DNA of 64,000 nt from Scedosporium boydii (taxonomy: Eukaryota; Ascomycota; Sordariomycetes; Microascales; Microascaceae): assembly GCA_002221725.1 (NCBI GenBank), contig NJFT01000135.1:46938-110937 (forward strand), written 5' to 3'. The notes beneath the pieces are model-generated. The model was not told the origin of the DNA. It worked only from the letters and a program-made list of their open reading frames with translations, and made no database searches. Positions 11,220-24,042 of the stretch are shown here, one piece after another (within the stretch, counting starts at the first letter, position 1; the number at the start of each line of letters is the position of its first letter). Made by a program: the position numbers and the translations under genes.

Positions 11220-12797
11220 ATGTGCCTTCCTGCTGATGACAGAAACATGTCTGTAACTACTATAATAGCCAGCGCTGTTCCCTCCGCTGCAACCGTGGAA
11301 AGCATTCGTCCCATCCTGTCATCGGGCGCCCAGAGGCGATACGAGGCCACACTGTCCGATGGATCTACTCTCATCTTAAGCTTGCCTCCTCCTCCGATGG
11401 CCAGGCTTTTGCGTTCTGAACGGGCTTCTATAAGTTCCGAGGCTGCGGTTCTTGTCTGGATCGCAAACCTCGGTTCATCGACGACTACGGTACGGCCCGG
11501 CGTTGACGTAAAAAAGGCAGTGGAAGAAGCAGTGGACGGAGAGAACGAGGATGGGGAGGAGGACAAGGGCGAGACGGTGCCTGTAAAACCAAGGCCGTTG
11601 AGCCCGGCGACGCAGAGTGGCACAACCGGAGGCCAGGATCTAGACTTAGTCCAGTCTTTAGCCTCCATCACAAAGACACCCATACCGGCCTTGCTTGCCC
11701 ACTCCCCAGCATACACATTATCAGAGCCCGAATTCAACATTGTGAAGCCTACCTCCGGATCTCACATAGCTGCCCTAAGACCACCCCTTACTCCAACAGA
11801 GCGGAAATCCGTCGACTTCCAACGCGGTCTCCTCCTCCGGCGACTGTCCAAGATCCGGTCCACCTCTGGGAGGTTCGGGCCTGCCCTGGGAGTGTTAGGG
11901 AGAATGCAAACACCAGATAAGAGAATCGGAAATGGGAAGATGTGCGAAGCTAGGGGGTCGAGTACTTGGGTTACCGCGTTTGCAAGTCTCCTGGAAGGGG
12001 TCCTGAGGGATGGCGAGGATATGCACATCACTCTCCCTTATTCTACAATAAGACAGCAATTCTGGAAGTTGGAACACCTGCTTGAGGCTATCACGATACC
12101 GGCTTTAGTTGTGGTCGACGCGGCTGATGACGAGAGTACTTTGGTGATGCGGAGGCCCAAATCCATCATGGCCAAAAACAAGGAGAGCCCGGAGGAATCG
12201 AATGGAGAGGAACAGAAAGGCGAACAGATAAAAGGAGTTGAGAAGAAGAAGAACGAGGAAGACAAGATAATAAAGGGGGAGAAGGAAGACGAGGAGGATA
12301 AGGGCGAAGGGGTACGGAAATTACGCGCGAAAACTCCTGTCATCTCTTTCGGTGATGACGATGAAGACATTCTTGTTACCGGATTCCGGGACTGGAGTAA
12401 TTGTGTGTTCGGGGATCCTTTACTAGCCAAGGCCTTTCACAAGGACCCCTCGGAAAGTTTTTGGAAAGGGTTCAAGAGCGCATTGGAGGACGACTCGGAC
12501 AACCCCGAAGCCGTCCAAGATGAAAAGAACGCAAAGACTCGCATGCTCCTCTACGAGTGCTACCATGCCATTACACGGGTCGTAAGAGAGTTTTATCGAC
12601 CGAGCAAGGGGAGCAGCAAGCGGGAGCTGGAAGCGAGGAAGGCGCTCAACATCATCTTAGAGAAGTTGAATTCGGTGGCCGGGCCCTCGAGCACAAGGCG
12701 GAGGCGGCCGAGGGGAGAGGTGTCGCCGGCAAAACGATACAAGGCCGACGACAAGGAGGAGGATGTACATAAGGGTTCCGATAGTAACGCTTCTTAA
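11220..12797 (+). CDS. Divergent aminoglycoside-phosphotransferase-fold protein
   Basis: A single-exon gene of 525 residues (516 if the ATG at 11247 is used). The N-terminal part reads like the small lobe of fungal APH/fructosamine-kinase proteins: YEATLSDGSTLILSLPPP, SSEAAVLVWIANLG, a PALLAHSPAYT turn, and PTSGSHIAALRPPLTPTERK. The helix STWVTAFASLLEGVLRDGED follows. The expected catalytic loop (HxDxxxxN) is here VVVDAADDEST, near residues 296-306: an Asp is kept, but the His and Asn positions are not. The metal-binding equivalent GFRDWSNCVFGDPLLA, near 388-402, is recognisable. Between them sits a Lys/Glu-rich insertion of about 70 residues. The C-terminus is basic. It may be a pseudokinase; no substrate can be named. 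Confidence 0.7.
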   Translation: MCLPADDRNMSVTTIIASAVPSAATVESIRPILSSGAQRRYEATLSDGSTLILSLPPPPMARLLRSERASISSEAAVLVWIANLGSSTTTVRPGVDVKKAVEEAVDGENEDGEEDKGETVPVKPRPLSPATQSGTTGGQDLDLVQSLASITKTPIPALLAHSPAYTLSEPEFNIVKPTSGSHIAALRPPLTPTERKSVDFQRGLLLRRLSKIRSTSGRFGPALGVLGRMQTPDKRIGNGKMCEARGSSTWVTAFASLLEGVLRDGEDMHITLPYSTIRQQFWKLEHLLEAITIPALVVVDAADDESTLVMRRPKSIMAKNKESPEESNGEEQKGEQIKGVEKKKNEEDKIIKGEKEDEEDKGEGVRKLRAKTPVISFGDDDEDILVTGFRDWSNCVFGDPLLAKAFHKDPSESFWKGFKSALEDDSDNPEAVQDEKNAKTRMLLYECYHAITRVVREFYRPSKGSSKRELEARKALNIILEKLNSVAGPSSTRRRRPRGEVSPAKRYKADDKEEDVHKGSDSNAS

Positions 12798-13010
12798 AAA
12801 ATGCCTCTGTTATCCGAGCATGAGGAGGCGAGGCTTACACATGGGCGCGAGGGGGACAAAAAAAATTGCGGTCATGCAGATAAACTGGTCGGAGTTTGGG
12901 CTTCCTGGATATAAACATGTTGGAACGATTCGGTACTATATATAGACTACGGTGTTGGGCGTCGCCGTCTACTCTGCATTGGTGGATCTGGTCCAAATAG
13001 AGTATGTTAT

Positions 13011-14970
13011 TTATGAACCACTTTGATGCTTCCCTTGACTCGTCGAATACCCCTCCCCATCACTTGTGCTATCATCTTCCTCGTCTCGGGGTAGCTGAAT
13101 TCCCATCATCCCCAGGATGTTGCTCACTGGACCCGCTGTCCCTGCCTGTCCTTTGAAGCTTTCCAGGATATTTTTGGCTAGATTGTAGTCCACGTTTATC
13201 TCTTCATCGTCATCGCTCTCCTCGACAGAGCCTTCGCGATCACCACTACCCTTCTTGCCCTCAAGGGCTGCACGTCTCTTCGGAGCTAGGTCTAGTGAGA
13301 GAGCTCCATGTTCCTTGAGCTCGGCTTCCATGCCTTCCGTCAGTTTTTGAATCTCCTCCATGTCGAAGTTGTCACCGCCAGCTTCGGTAGATTGGGGTTG
13401 GGCCGATTTGCCCTTTACCGCCTCGGAAGGCAGACCCATCATCTCCTTCATCAAGCGGGCAAACTCTTTCTCGTCCAGGCTTACGTCTCGATCCTCCTCT
13501 TCACTCACTATTTCGCCTTCGCCGTCCTCTTCAGAACTTAACTCCTCATCAAATTCTGCTCCCTCCACGCCCGCGGCTTCGTCATTCAAAAAGTCTTCAA
13601 ATCGTGACACGATCTTTCGTAGATCGTCTTGCGCGTTTAGATCGCCAAAGCCTCGTTTAGAGGTTGATCCTTGGTCCGTTTCCCGACTTCCCCCGAGTTC
13701 CTTCTCCAATTCTCCAAAATCTACATCCATCCAGCTATCGTCGTCATCCCTATCAACGTCTTTCCATGACTTGATTTCTTCATCCGTCGGAAGGGACTCG
13801 GGCCCATCTTCTTCGACATCCTGGAGAAGAAGAGACACTTCCCTGACCACCCGACTATTGCTTTCGCTAGCTTTATTCACCATCAGCTCGAAGCCGCAGG
13901 TCAGCTTCATACCTATCTCCGCTTGGAGACGTAACTTGGAGTCCGCATCTGTGACTCGTGCCGCGGGCGACTTTCTAATCGCCCTCTCCAAGACGGCCTT
14001 CCATCGAGGCGGTGGTTCAAATCGTTGAGAGTATAGTTGGGCATAGAGAACTCTGGTGAAGCGGACACTAACGGTAACAAAATCTTCTGGCGGAAAGTGT
14101 AGAGAGCTAGAATCTGACATGATGCTCTTCAAGCCGACAGCATCGCGGAGATAGAATTCCTCCACAGCGGGGGCGACTGCTTTGGGTTGCTCATGCAATA
14201 GATATGCTAGCTTTCTTGGGATCCTTACCCTGGTATGGTGAAGAGAAAGGGTGATGTAGCCGGGGTATTTTTCTAGTCGGTAGAAGGCCTCTTTCTCTAC
14301 TCGAGGCGAATGGAAAAGGGAATCCGGCTTGGCCTTTATGTTCGTAAGAGCGTCGGAAAGGGTCAGCGGCCCTGGAATGTGAGAGGCGCTTTTGTCCGGA
14401 GGAATGATGTATAACCTTCCGTCATGGATCCACGATCTATTCTGATCCGTGGCAGGACTTAGCCATTTCGGCGTCACATTGGCGGCTTCTACTAGGAGAA
14501 ATTCCCCATCCGCATCCCACACACGGATCCAAGTTTGAGGGTACAACTTGGAGATTTCTCGGAGAATATATACGACCAACCATTCATCCTCGACAGAGTC
14601 TCCGTAGTCAGAAATGCCGTGTAGATATATCAGACCTGTCCTTTCTTATTAGCTGGTAATGATTTTGCGAAGAGTTTTTCGAAATATCAGCAAGAGGCAG
14701 GATAAACATACCGGCGTCATGTTTTATACTGAGTGTGAATTCTTCCCTTTGCCAGATAAAGTCCTTTGTTAGTTTTGCTGAAAACTCAAGCGCGGCCTTC
14801 CTGACAGTTTGGAGCGTGGCTAGGTGCTTTCGTGCGCCTCCTCCATCTGGATATTCCGGCAAGAGGAAGAGTGCGTATTCAACGCAGTTCTCGGCCAGCT
14901 GTATATCCAGTCCTCCGTACTGTTCTTTAAGCTCTTCCCAAGTTTTGGGTCTCCTCACCGATTCCTCCAT
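13011..14970 (-). CDS. ECD: SGT1/Ecdysoneless family protein
   Basis: Members of this family (human ECD) act in transcription, cell-cycle progression and pre-mRNA splicing, partly through R2TP/PRPF8 binding. Exons 14970-14712 and 14635-13011 across a 76-nt intron give 627 residues. Exon 1 holds CVEYALFLLPEYPDGG and ends in the conserved KDFIWQREEF region. Exon 2 has the signatures DSVEDEWLVVYILREISK, WIRVWDADGEFLLVEAA, WLSPATDQNRSWIHDGRLYI and a long LHHTRVRIPRKLAYLLH helix. The last third is acidic and low in order, with repeated DDDD/EEDEEE-type stretches, as in other members. This family is unrelated to the Sgt1 co-chaperone despite the shared name. It is divergent from SMC6. Confidence 0.9.
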
Positions 14971-15592
14971 TTTGCCCTGGGGTATCTGAGACTTCAAGAG
15001 CAAGGGTGTTAGATGCCAAGACAGCAGAGTATGACTTCATTGTGTGTTCTGCGCCTGTCACCAGAGTGTCAGTCTCAGACGCTCGCAGCTGCTGACACTC
15101 ACTCAACATTCGAGGACTGGCGACAACAAAATAGGTTCCACTGAAATTACGTAAGGACGTCCTCGACTGAGCACTCAGGCACACGCTGCAAAGAGCAACC
15201 CACAATGCTTCCAGGCACCACCCCACTATTTGATCCAGGATCATATTCCACTTAAAAAAGCAGTATCCGCCACTAAATACTGGTGGGAGGAACGCGTCGT
15301 GGAAGATCGCGACGTGAAAGATTTCGCTTCAATCCACAGGTAGAGCAGCAGCACTTACCATCAACGTCACTGCTCTCGGCGCTACCTCCAATTTACCCAC
15401 ATTCCGGTCTTTACGCAGCCTTTGTCTCAATTTTTTTTTTAATCAGTTTCTCTCCGGTCATCTTCCTGGAGTTCTGTTCCCTTGAGAGTACCAGTGGTCT
15501 CGACTTACTGTGCTTCGGAGTGGTAGATGACCTCAAGTGGCACAACCCCGCCACCAGCCAACATTTTTTCTTGAAGTTGACCATAAATAATA
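14971..15592. promoter_or_regulatory. Divergent spacer between ECD and SMC6
   Basis: About 620 bases lie between the two start codons. A run of nine or more T residues at 15431-15440 and C/T-rich sequence lie on the SMC6 side. The ORFs crossing it have no recognisable content. Confidence 0.35.
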
Positions 15593-18500
15593 ATGGCCCC
15601 CTCGAAGCGTTCGAGACGGGTTGTCGAGGAGGATGGCGATGAGGAGGTTGTGGGTGTCGTGCAAGCGAGCTCCAACTTTCGGCAAGGCTCAAGCGTGAGT
15701 AGTGGTGTTTCTGGGCGCCGGATATTCTGGAAGGGGAACCCTATCTGACCTCCAGACTTCACATAGCGCAAACGTGTTCGTGTGTCTGATGTTGTCGACG
15801 AGCGACGAGCCTCGACGAGCTCACCAAATTCGGAAGATGACGAGTCAAACGAGTCAGACCATGGCCGAGCCCCAGCGCGAGAGCCCAGCCCTGATGCTCC
15901 CGATTCGCCACCGCGCACTCAATATGAGATATATCGCGACCAGGATTATAGCCACCTTCAGCACGAGGCTGAGGACGACATGCGAGCGACCCAGAAGGTA
16001 CTCAGTAGTACCCGAGCGGATACCCGAACGGATAACCGAGCAGCGGCCAATGGCATTATCGAGACCGTAACTTGCATCAACTTTATGTGCCACACCCGTT
16101 TACATGTCGAATTGGGCCCGTTGCTCAACTTCATCGTTGGCGAGAATGGCAGTGGTAAAAGTGCCGTACTCACTGCCATTACCCTGTGCCTTGGTGCCAA
16201 GGCTAGCTCGACAAATCGTGGAGGCAGTTTGAAGAGTTTCATAAAAGAAGGCCAAGAGCAATCGAGTATTCAGGTGAAGCTGAAGAACCAAGGTGAAGGC
16301 GCATATCAACCAGAACAATACGGGGAGTCTATAATTGTCGAGCGCCATTTCTCGAAGAACGGAACGAGCGGTTTCAAGCTTAAGAGTGCTCTTGGGCGAA
16401 TCATATCCACCAAGAGACGAGATGTTGACGAACTAGTCGAGTACTTCTGCCTCCAGATGGACAATCCTCTCAATGTCCTGTCACAGGACAATGCCCGGCA
16501 ATTCCTTAACGCATCGTCACCAGCCTTGAAGTACAAGTTCTTCGTGCAAGGCGTGCAGCTCGAGGCTCTTGACAACGATTACAAACTTGTGATGCAGACT
16601 GCGGATAATATCGAGGCGAAATTGGAATCGGCCGCCGAATACGTCAAGCGACTCGAGAGAGAACACCGTGATGCAAAGCGAGACCTCGACACGCTGAAGA
16701 AAAATGAAGCTCTGCGGGAGAAGCGCCGACTTTATCGCAATCAGCTAATTTGGGCCCAGGTCGTTGAGCAGGAGAGGATGCTGAAGAAGGCGGATGACGA
16801 CATTGCTAACGCCGACGAACGCATGAATCGCGCAGAGAGGAAAATCCAGGAACGGACACAGGTTCTTGAGCTTGCAGACGAGTCACTACGGCAGGCGGAG
16901 GAGAACGTCCAAGCCATGACGGGGGAGGCCGAAGCTCTGGAAGCGGAGGAGAAGAATGCCAAGGATGCGTTCTTGGCTGCGAAAGCAGAACTGTCTACCC
17001 TCCACAACGAGGAGCGGACGGCTAGGGATCGACTCAAGAACGCCAAGGAAGATGTCAAGTCTCTCCAGCGTCGAATCGAAGAAGAAGAGCGACGACTAAC
17101 AGAGGCTACTGGCGATGGCCGGGCCATCAAGGAGGCCGAGCTGAAGGCTGCCAATGAAGAGGTCGAGCGACTGAGTGCCGCAATTAGCCAGTCTGAGCGT
17201 GCCTATCCGGATATTCAGCGCCGACTAGACGAGGCCAAGCGGGCCACGTATGGTCTGAAGGAGGAAATGAATGAGAAGAAGGCTGACATTCGTGGGGTGG
17301 AGAAACGGATTCATGATTTACAGCAGCACCGCGGTTCCGATTTTGGTGGCTTCGACCCTAATATTCAGAGGCTACTGAAGATGATTGATGAAGATCGTGG
17401 ATTCGAGAATAAGCCTGTCGGTCCGGTGGGGCGTCATGTCCGGCTTCTGAAGCCGGAATGGTCTAGCATTATCGAAAGACTACTTGGCGCCACACCAAGT
17501 GCTTTCATTGTTGTGGGTCAGCGTGATGCCGTTCGTTTGCGCAATCTCATGCGACGTGCAAACGTCCGAAACACACCGGTTTTGATCTCGAACGGTCGAA
17601 AGCTCGACTTAGCTGGTAAAGAACCGGACCCACGTTACGACACCATCCTTCGTGTTCTCCAGTTCGAGAACGATCTGATCAGGGATCAGCTCATTATCCA
17701 TCACAAGATAGAGCAGGCCCTGTTGATAGGCTCCCGGACAGATGCCGAGAAAGTCATCTTCAACGACCGCCCGCGAAATGCCGCCTTTGGGCTGTGCCAT
17801 CACGACAGGAAGAAGGGCGAAGGTATCTCATTAGTTCTTAATAACCGTGGGGACCAAAGCCTTGATCCAGTGCGGCCGTACACTGGTGCTCCAAGGCTGC
17901 GCTCTGATGAGGAGGCTCAAATTCGCCATCAACAGGACATTCTCACTCATCTTCGTGGCCAGTTGCGGGAAATCCAGGACCGAGCTCAGGATGCGCAGAC
18001 GAGAGTGAATGGCTTCCAGGGCGCCATAAGAGCAGAGTCCGCTAAACGCCAGCAACTGGAAAAGGACAAACGCATTGCCCAGGCAAACGCTGACAACTTG
18101 GAGGCCGAACTTGATCGGTTCGAAGGTGGGGATATTGAACTAACCAACCTCAAAGAATCGCTCGAGCAAGCGGAAGCTAGGGCCAGACACGAAGGAGAGC
18201 AGTTTGGCGACATGGTTGTCAAGAAGCCTGAATTGAACCAGATGTGCGAAAAGCTGCATCGTGCCATGAAGGACGAGAGCGCAAGGGTCGCCCAGTTTAA
18301 AAAGCGGCTAGATGAAGCAGTCCGAAAAGCAGAAAATAAGGCCGACTCTCGAAGGCTCGCACTATCGGCAAAGAATGAAGCGTTCGAGGACCGAGATCAA
18401 GCTCGATTGGTTAGGGAGAAGGCTGTGGCCGATAGAGACCGACAGCAGGCGACTGTCACAGCTCTGGAGCAGCAAGCCCAGGAAACCGTAGGTGAGCGTG

Positions 18501-19337
18501 TCTACATTGCCGACGACGCCACTCATAAGAGCATTGAAGCAAAGTACAAGGCGCTCATGGCGCAGCTGGAGAAGCTTGAAAGGCGCCTCGGCGCGTCAGA
18601 GCAGGAGATTACGGAACGAGCAGAGAGGGCACAGCTGGCCTACGATACGGCTAAACGAGAGCACGAAAGCCAGCTTCAACTGCAGCAAGAGCTTAAGCAA
18701 GCTTTAGCCGATCGGCTGAAGAGGTGGAGGTCTTTCCAAAGATTCCTGTCGGCTCGCACGAGGGTGAACTTCAATTATCTACTAAGCGAGCGTGGATTCC
18801 GCGGCAGGATGTTGATCGACCACCGAAGCAGGAGGCTCGCTTTGCAGGTTGAACCTGATGAAACCCGTAAGGTGGGCGGTGGTCGAGAAACCAAGACGCT
18901 GTCCGGCGGTGAGAAGTCTTTCGCGTCTATTTGCATGCTTCTTTCTATTTGGGAGGCGATGGGTTCATCCATCAGATGTCTCGACGAATTCGATGTGTTC
19001 ATGGATAACATCAATCGAGCTATAAGCACCAACATGCTGGTAAGAAAGAAATGGCCCCCGTGGGCCCTCCTGCAGCTTTGCACTCCACCCTGCTAACGAG
19101 TCTATCCATCCCACTAGATAACGGCAGCCCGTCGGTCAGTATCGAGACAGTATATACTCATCACCCCCAACGCGATCGAAGGGCGTGCGAGTTTGTCCAA
19201 GGATGTGAAGATTATCCGGTATGGCGGGCCCCTCTATCATCATCTTCTACAATAACGATGTTTCTTCGTACTGACCACCAAGTAGGCTCTCGGACCCGCG
19301 TCAGCGAACCATTCCTGACATGCAGAGGGGCAATTAG
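15593..19337 (+). CDS. SMC6: SMC5/6 complex subunit Smc6
   Basis: Smc6 pairs with Smc5 to form the ATPase that handles recombination intermediates and replication stress in the nucleus. Four exons (15593-15694, 15767-19039, 19118-19218, 19286-19337) give 1175 residues. Walker A VGENGSGKSAVLTAIT is near residue 157. Two long Glu/Lys/Arg coiled coils flank a hinge near residues 560-700. The ABC signature LSGGEKSFASICML is near 1078 and Walker B IRCLDEFDVFMDNINR near 1104. The terminal small exons add QYILITPN, KDVKIIRLSDP and a short tail ending MQRGN. The N-terminal 100 residues are acidic and disordered. The last exon has only 17 codons, so naive gene callers may truncate the protein at 19096. 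Confidence 0.96.
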
Positions 19338-19651
19338 AGTGGAGATGCTGGTGCACTGGTTGATCAAGCAGTCATCTTCTAGCGGCGCATGGCGTTCTAG
19401 GTCTCTCTTATTGGGAAGCAGTGGAGTTCCAGGGAATCACGATTTTTCTTTCTTAGATGGGAACGAACAACCACGGTGGTTCTAGAAAGTAGGCAATGTT
19501 GTTATACATGTTCTATTACACAAGATATTCTTAAGCGAATAAGTCTCTCTAAGTCTCTATTGTACACGGAGGAGGGAAACGTAGTGTAGGAAATGCGGCA
19601 GGCTCGTTGCGAAACCACGAGCTAGATCAGCTTCTCGTCCTTGGTTTATCC
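19338..19651. other. Convergent 3' spacer of SMC6 and COQ9
   Basis: The 314 bases hold the 3' ends of two convergent genes. No separate feature was seen. Confidence 0.4.
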
Positions 19652-20492
19652 TCAGATTCGTACGCCCTTGCTCCTTAGTACGTTGAGGCCGGCGTTGGCA
19701 GTGAAGCCGACCCATTCGCCGACGGCTCCCAGCATGCCACTTGCTTTGTTTGACTCGTCAAGACGTCTCTGGAGGAAAGCTCTCGTTTCTTCGAAGTCAT
19801 GGGACTTGTCGGTGGTCATGAAGAGCTCACTGGACGCGTAAATCATCGACAGAGAGGCGCGTTTGGTGTACCATGTCGGGTCGACGGCCTTGTCGCCGGC
19901 GAGGAACCAGATCTCATCGGCGAGCGAGGAGAGCTCCTTCAACGAGGCGGGGACATAGCTGGGCTGTGCCATTATCGCCAGGGCCTAGATCGGACGGTTA
20001 GCTGAGGAGTTCGTCGAGGGGCCTCTGAGATGCCCAGGTTCCCCATTTCCAACCTACCTCCTGCCACTTGTGTATCACTTCTCGGTTTCCTAGCAGCCTC
20101 TCCCAGGTCAACCTTTCCACCTTATCAAGGACTCCGACATTTTGGCCACCCTCCCCCGCAAATATCTCGGAGGACCTAGCAGCAAGGCCTTCCCTCCTCG
20201 TTACTAGGTGGTACCGGATAAGGGAGAACGGCCCATCCTGAAGCGCCGTGGTGCTCATGTCCAGGTACCCAGCGTCTCGGGCGCCGCGGCTCAGGGCCGC
20301 CTGGGAGAATCCTAGATCGGGAACATGCTTATACGCAGCGTCGAGGATGGAAGTCTCGGTTTCGTTGAAAGAGGATTGTGTCGACGGGTGGTCGTAGCTG
20401 TGGTAAGGTTTGGCGAGGATAGGACGGGCGACGAGAGCGGCTCGGCGCGGAAGGGCCGCGAGGGTCGCGGGGGTTCGGCGGAGGGCTTGCAT
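19652..20492 (-). CDS. COQ9: Ubiquinone biosynthesis protein Coq9
   Basis: Coq9 is a mitochondrial lipid-binding protein that presents ubiquinone precursors to Coq7 within the CoQ synthome. Exons 20492-20058 and 19984-19652 are joined over a 73-nt intron at phase 0 and encode 255 residues. The first 30 residues are rich in Arg and Ala without acids (MQALRRTPATLAALPRR), a typical matrix-targeting peptide. The mature part has ETSILDAAYKHVPDLGFS, ALSRGARDAGYLDMS, and the C-terminal helices DEIWFLAGDKAVDPTWYTKR and LSMIYASSELFMTTDKS, which are the hallmark of the COQ9 domain. Length and order match the family. Confidence 0.94.
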
Positions 20493-23400
20493 GGGGACGG
20501 CGATGCGGAAGGTAGGCCAATTGGTATGGCGGGGATGTGTGTTTCAGAGCGCCCGTTCAGACAGGGTTGATTCTGCCACTGCGTCGGTCCCTGGTTTGCA
20601 TTGAGGTCTTCGACTCTTCGATCGAATGATTGTCGGAATGTGGAATTTTCGACTTTCCCAAGGCGTGGAATATTGTGGAGCCAGCAAAGGTAAGGCGGCA
20701 GATCGACCAAGTTTCAGGAGCTCGGACCATCAATCGATGTACTGCACTTCACTGCGAAGGAACTAAACTACAGTCCTGATTCGACTTGGAGCTTCAGAGC
20801 TTGAAAGTCTGCCAATGTTGATAACTCGCCATCTGGATCAAGTACAGCATTGATGACAGCGAAAGATGGTTACAATCTACAACGATCAATTGATGGCTGG
20901 TAGAACTGTGCCTCTTGGATTGTCTCATCCCATAACCAATCGATCGAATTAGACACACTAGGTCCTGTAGACCTACATACCTGCTTGTTCGACGCATGCT
21001 TCGCCGCCAAAAGCAAACTGAAACCCTCTGAAAGACCCAGACCCTTTCAACTCCACGTGCGGTTCATACATTCCCTCGTCCAAGATGGCAAGATGCGGGC
21101 TTCTCCCCGTCAGTCGCTTGTTTCTTCGGTGCTACACGATTACGAAGAACATAGCGCAAAATGCCATGTCTTCCCCCACCAAATACGAGTGCTTTCATGC
21201 TTCGCCAGATCCTCCTCGTTTGAGGACATGCATGAGCGACCCAGCTGTGGAGCGGGTGGGCTGAATGAGGAGAAGGACCTCGTCGGATGGTGCTCCCATG
21301 CATAACAATGCTACGACAGGCCGACCCATCGATAATGAACTATTTACCTACTACATCGTATTATTACTCGATCAAGATGTAGATGAGCTATCACAACCAT
21401 GACCTGCAATTTTTCACGTTTTTGTCGGTTAAGAGGGTACATACATGGTCTCTCGGTTGGAAGGTTAGATGCTCGAATCAGCGCATGTTCCTTCCACCTT
21501 GCGACACGGCTGTGCTACATCTGCAGTTGCAGGGAATAGCTTCTCACCGGTCTGCCAGTTCAGTGACAATGCAGATGCAAGAGGAGAGGGGCTCTCGAAC
21601 GAACACTAACTTCGGCTACCAGTCGGGAAATCTCATACTCCCTTCAACTCTTGGACGTAAGTCTGCACGAACGGGACAGAGATGAATACTGCATAGTATA
21701 AGAGACTGTTTTAAGGCTGCGCGAACGGAATCATAAACTAAATCATAGATAATAGGTCTTGAGGGGTTACTGACGACATGTTCCATGATCCGTGACTTCG
21801 GACTTCGTCCTCTCGGACATGAGGTATTTTTATAATTGTTTTCCGGCCCGGGACGGTGAGTAGACTCTGGAGGGATGGGATGGTGCGTTTGTGTTACCTT
21901 CTGGCTTCGGACGCAGGGCTTGCTGCTCATGGTAAGATCAATTGATGTGCTCTCCAGGCTGCAGCCAGCCAGCTGCAAGCACTAACGGCGTTAGCTACCT
22001 ACTTCGTAGTCTGACCGCCATTCAGGGCCGTTTCAAAGATCAAGGGAGGGAATCCAGCCTGCTATTGAGAGCCGTCTAGCCAGCCTTACCAGCCATTCAA
22101 CTCAGCAAAAAGGGGACTGGATGGCTCTATCTTGCGTTCTGGGATAATAACACCTTCTACTTCCTTGGACACGGGTCCTCCTTTGAATGGTATTTTCTTT
22201 CAACGATTCTTCGCGAGCCATCTGCCGGGTCGCTCTAGACTCCGTTTCACACTCGTCAATACACCACTAATCATGCATCAATCGATCTCAATGTACGTAG
22301 TATCGTGGGACTGGGACCTGCCCTTCGAGCGGATCATGTTCCCAAGTATGCGGGCACAGAAATAGCAAAAGACGCTAATGTTCATAATTGATCCCCCTGC
22401 TTCGCAAGCATGTTCCTGGCATCTCAGTATGCAGTAGCGCACATTTTCTGGTGTTCCCTTTGGACGGGGGCGAGTTTCATTCAGCGCCGAGTGCAAGCAA
22501 AATGAAGCCGTTTCGGGAGCCAAAAACTGATATGGAGCAGCAGTAAGCAATCAATTAATTACAATTGCACAATGACCCTTAAAAAGAAAGGAAACAGGAA
22601 GCGAAAGAAAGATAGAAACAAAACAGTGCCCCCCAAAAATATGGCAGGGGTATTAATCCTTCGTCAGACGGAGGACAGAGGGACGGAGTGGATGCGTATC
22701 TCGTCCACGCGTCGGCTTCAAGTACCAGAGAGTAGCAGGAACCAACACGAGGTACTCGCTATTCTCGCTCTTCAGCAGATTGTTACCACTGGACTGGAGG
22801 CGAAAGGAATTGGGCGTATATAATTTTGATCACTCTTTACAACTGTAGCGATCGATCGAGTGCATGCCTTTGAATGTTGAAGGAATTGAAGCCTCGGTAC
22901 GAGATAACATATTGGTGCCACAACGGCAACCTGGCACCCGATGATGAGGGGATACTTCTCACGAGCTACAACTACAGAGGTACTTGCCTGTAATATCAGT
23001 TGATACCTCGTCCTCGTTTTTTCATGCCCAGCACTCTCTCACTCTGTATAGGAACAGTGTACATACGGAGTACCATCAGTCATATCGTCAGATGGTGCTG
23101 AAGTTGCGGCAAGTCCAATGTTTTCAGGCCACCCACTGGAGGACTTACCGCCCTCTCATTGGCTGGATGCTGATGTCATCCTCTCGCGTCTTATTGGATC
23201 TGGTCAGATTCGATTTTCTATTGGCTCCAGGACACTCTTGGTCGAGTTTCTTTGTCATGACAGCTCTTTCCTCCTGGCTTCGCCCCCGAAGAAACCAGCG
23301 CGTACTCCGTACAATAATTGTATCCACCCTTCTTTGCCGCTTCGTGTTCTCGTAACTCGCAGCACGCCAGGTTAAAACCGACAACCTCTTTTCTCATACC

Positions 23401-24042
23401 ACTCCAAGTCCGGATCGCAGCTCCACAGCGCAAGGTGTATCGGCGTACCGTGCAGACACCTTGTTGGCTTCTTGTCCTGCCCTCATCCAACCAAATCCCA
23501 TCGATCGTGATTGTGAGTCCCAATTGATCAATCTATCACCCACCGTAGCTGCGCGTATACCTCGACTGTGCTGGTAGTCTACGTTGTCTACCTCTGCCTA
23601 TCCCGATACAAGCTGCAAGCTGCACTCCAAAACTCTGCCTGCTTCTGTTTTGTACAGCTCGCCTGCGCAGCCCACTTTCGAATTTGCGTCTGACATTGCC
23701 CGCCGCGGCCCCCCTTCCTCATCGCTCCTCTCTCGCTAGCTCTTTTCTTTTGTACATTATTACTGACTTGATAGCACCCCGTGGTTCTGACGGCAGCCAC
23801 ACGTGCCCTTCTTTCGTCTCCAACCTACGGAGTAAGGACTTGGTCTCCATTGAGCCATTCTATCGAAATCGCTGCCCCAGGTTGCCGCTGTACGAGAGTA
23901 CAATTCCGTCCTGTTGCTCAACGCCAAAGAGGCGCGTAGAACGGCTCATTCTCATCCCAATTCCGCAAAATTTTTGCAGCGTCGCCAGCCTCGGGTGTCC
24001 ACGACCCTCTACCCTCCCCTCGAAGAAACCCAGTCATAAACC
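20493..24042. other. 3.5 kb gene-empty region upstream of COQ9 and GBP2/HRB1
   Basis: This is the divergent spacer between COQ9 and the RNA-binding gene. It contains exact TCAATTGA copies at 20886 and 21938, one TACTTCGTA at 22000-22008, and three TACGGAGTA or complement copies at 23064, 23303 and 23826. From about 23.4 kb it is pyrimidine-rich and probably a promoter and leader for the gene at 24043. The 195-codon ORF at 23684-24271 runs across the start codon and donor of that gene and is not believed. Confidence 0.45.

Noticed and set aside
10844..11236. 130-codon ORF before the kinase-fold gene
   Set aside because: C/T-rich leader-like composition, no domain, and overlaps the probable start codon region.
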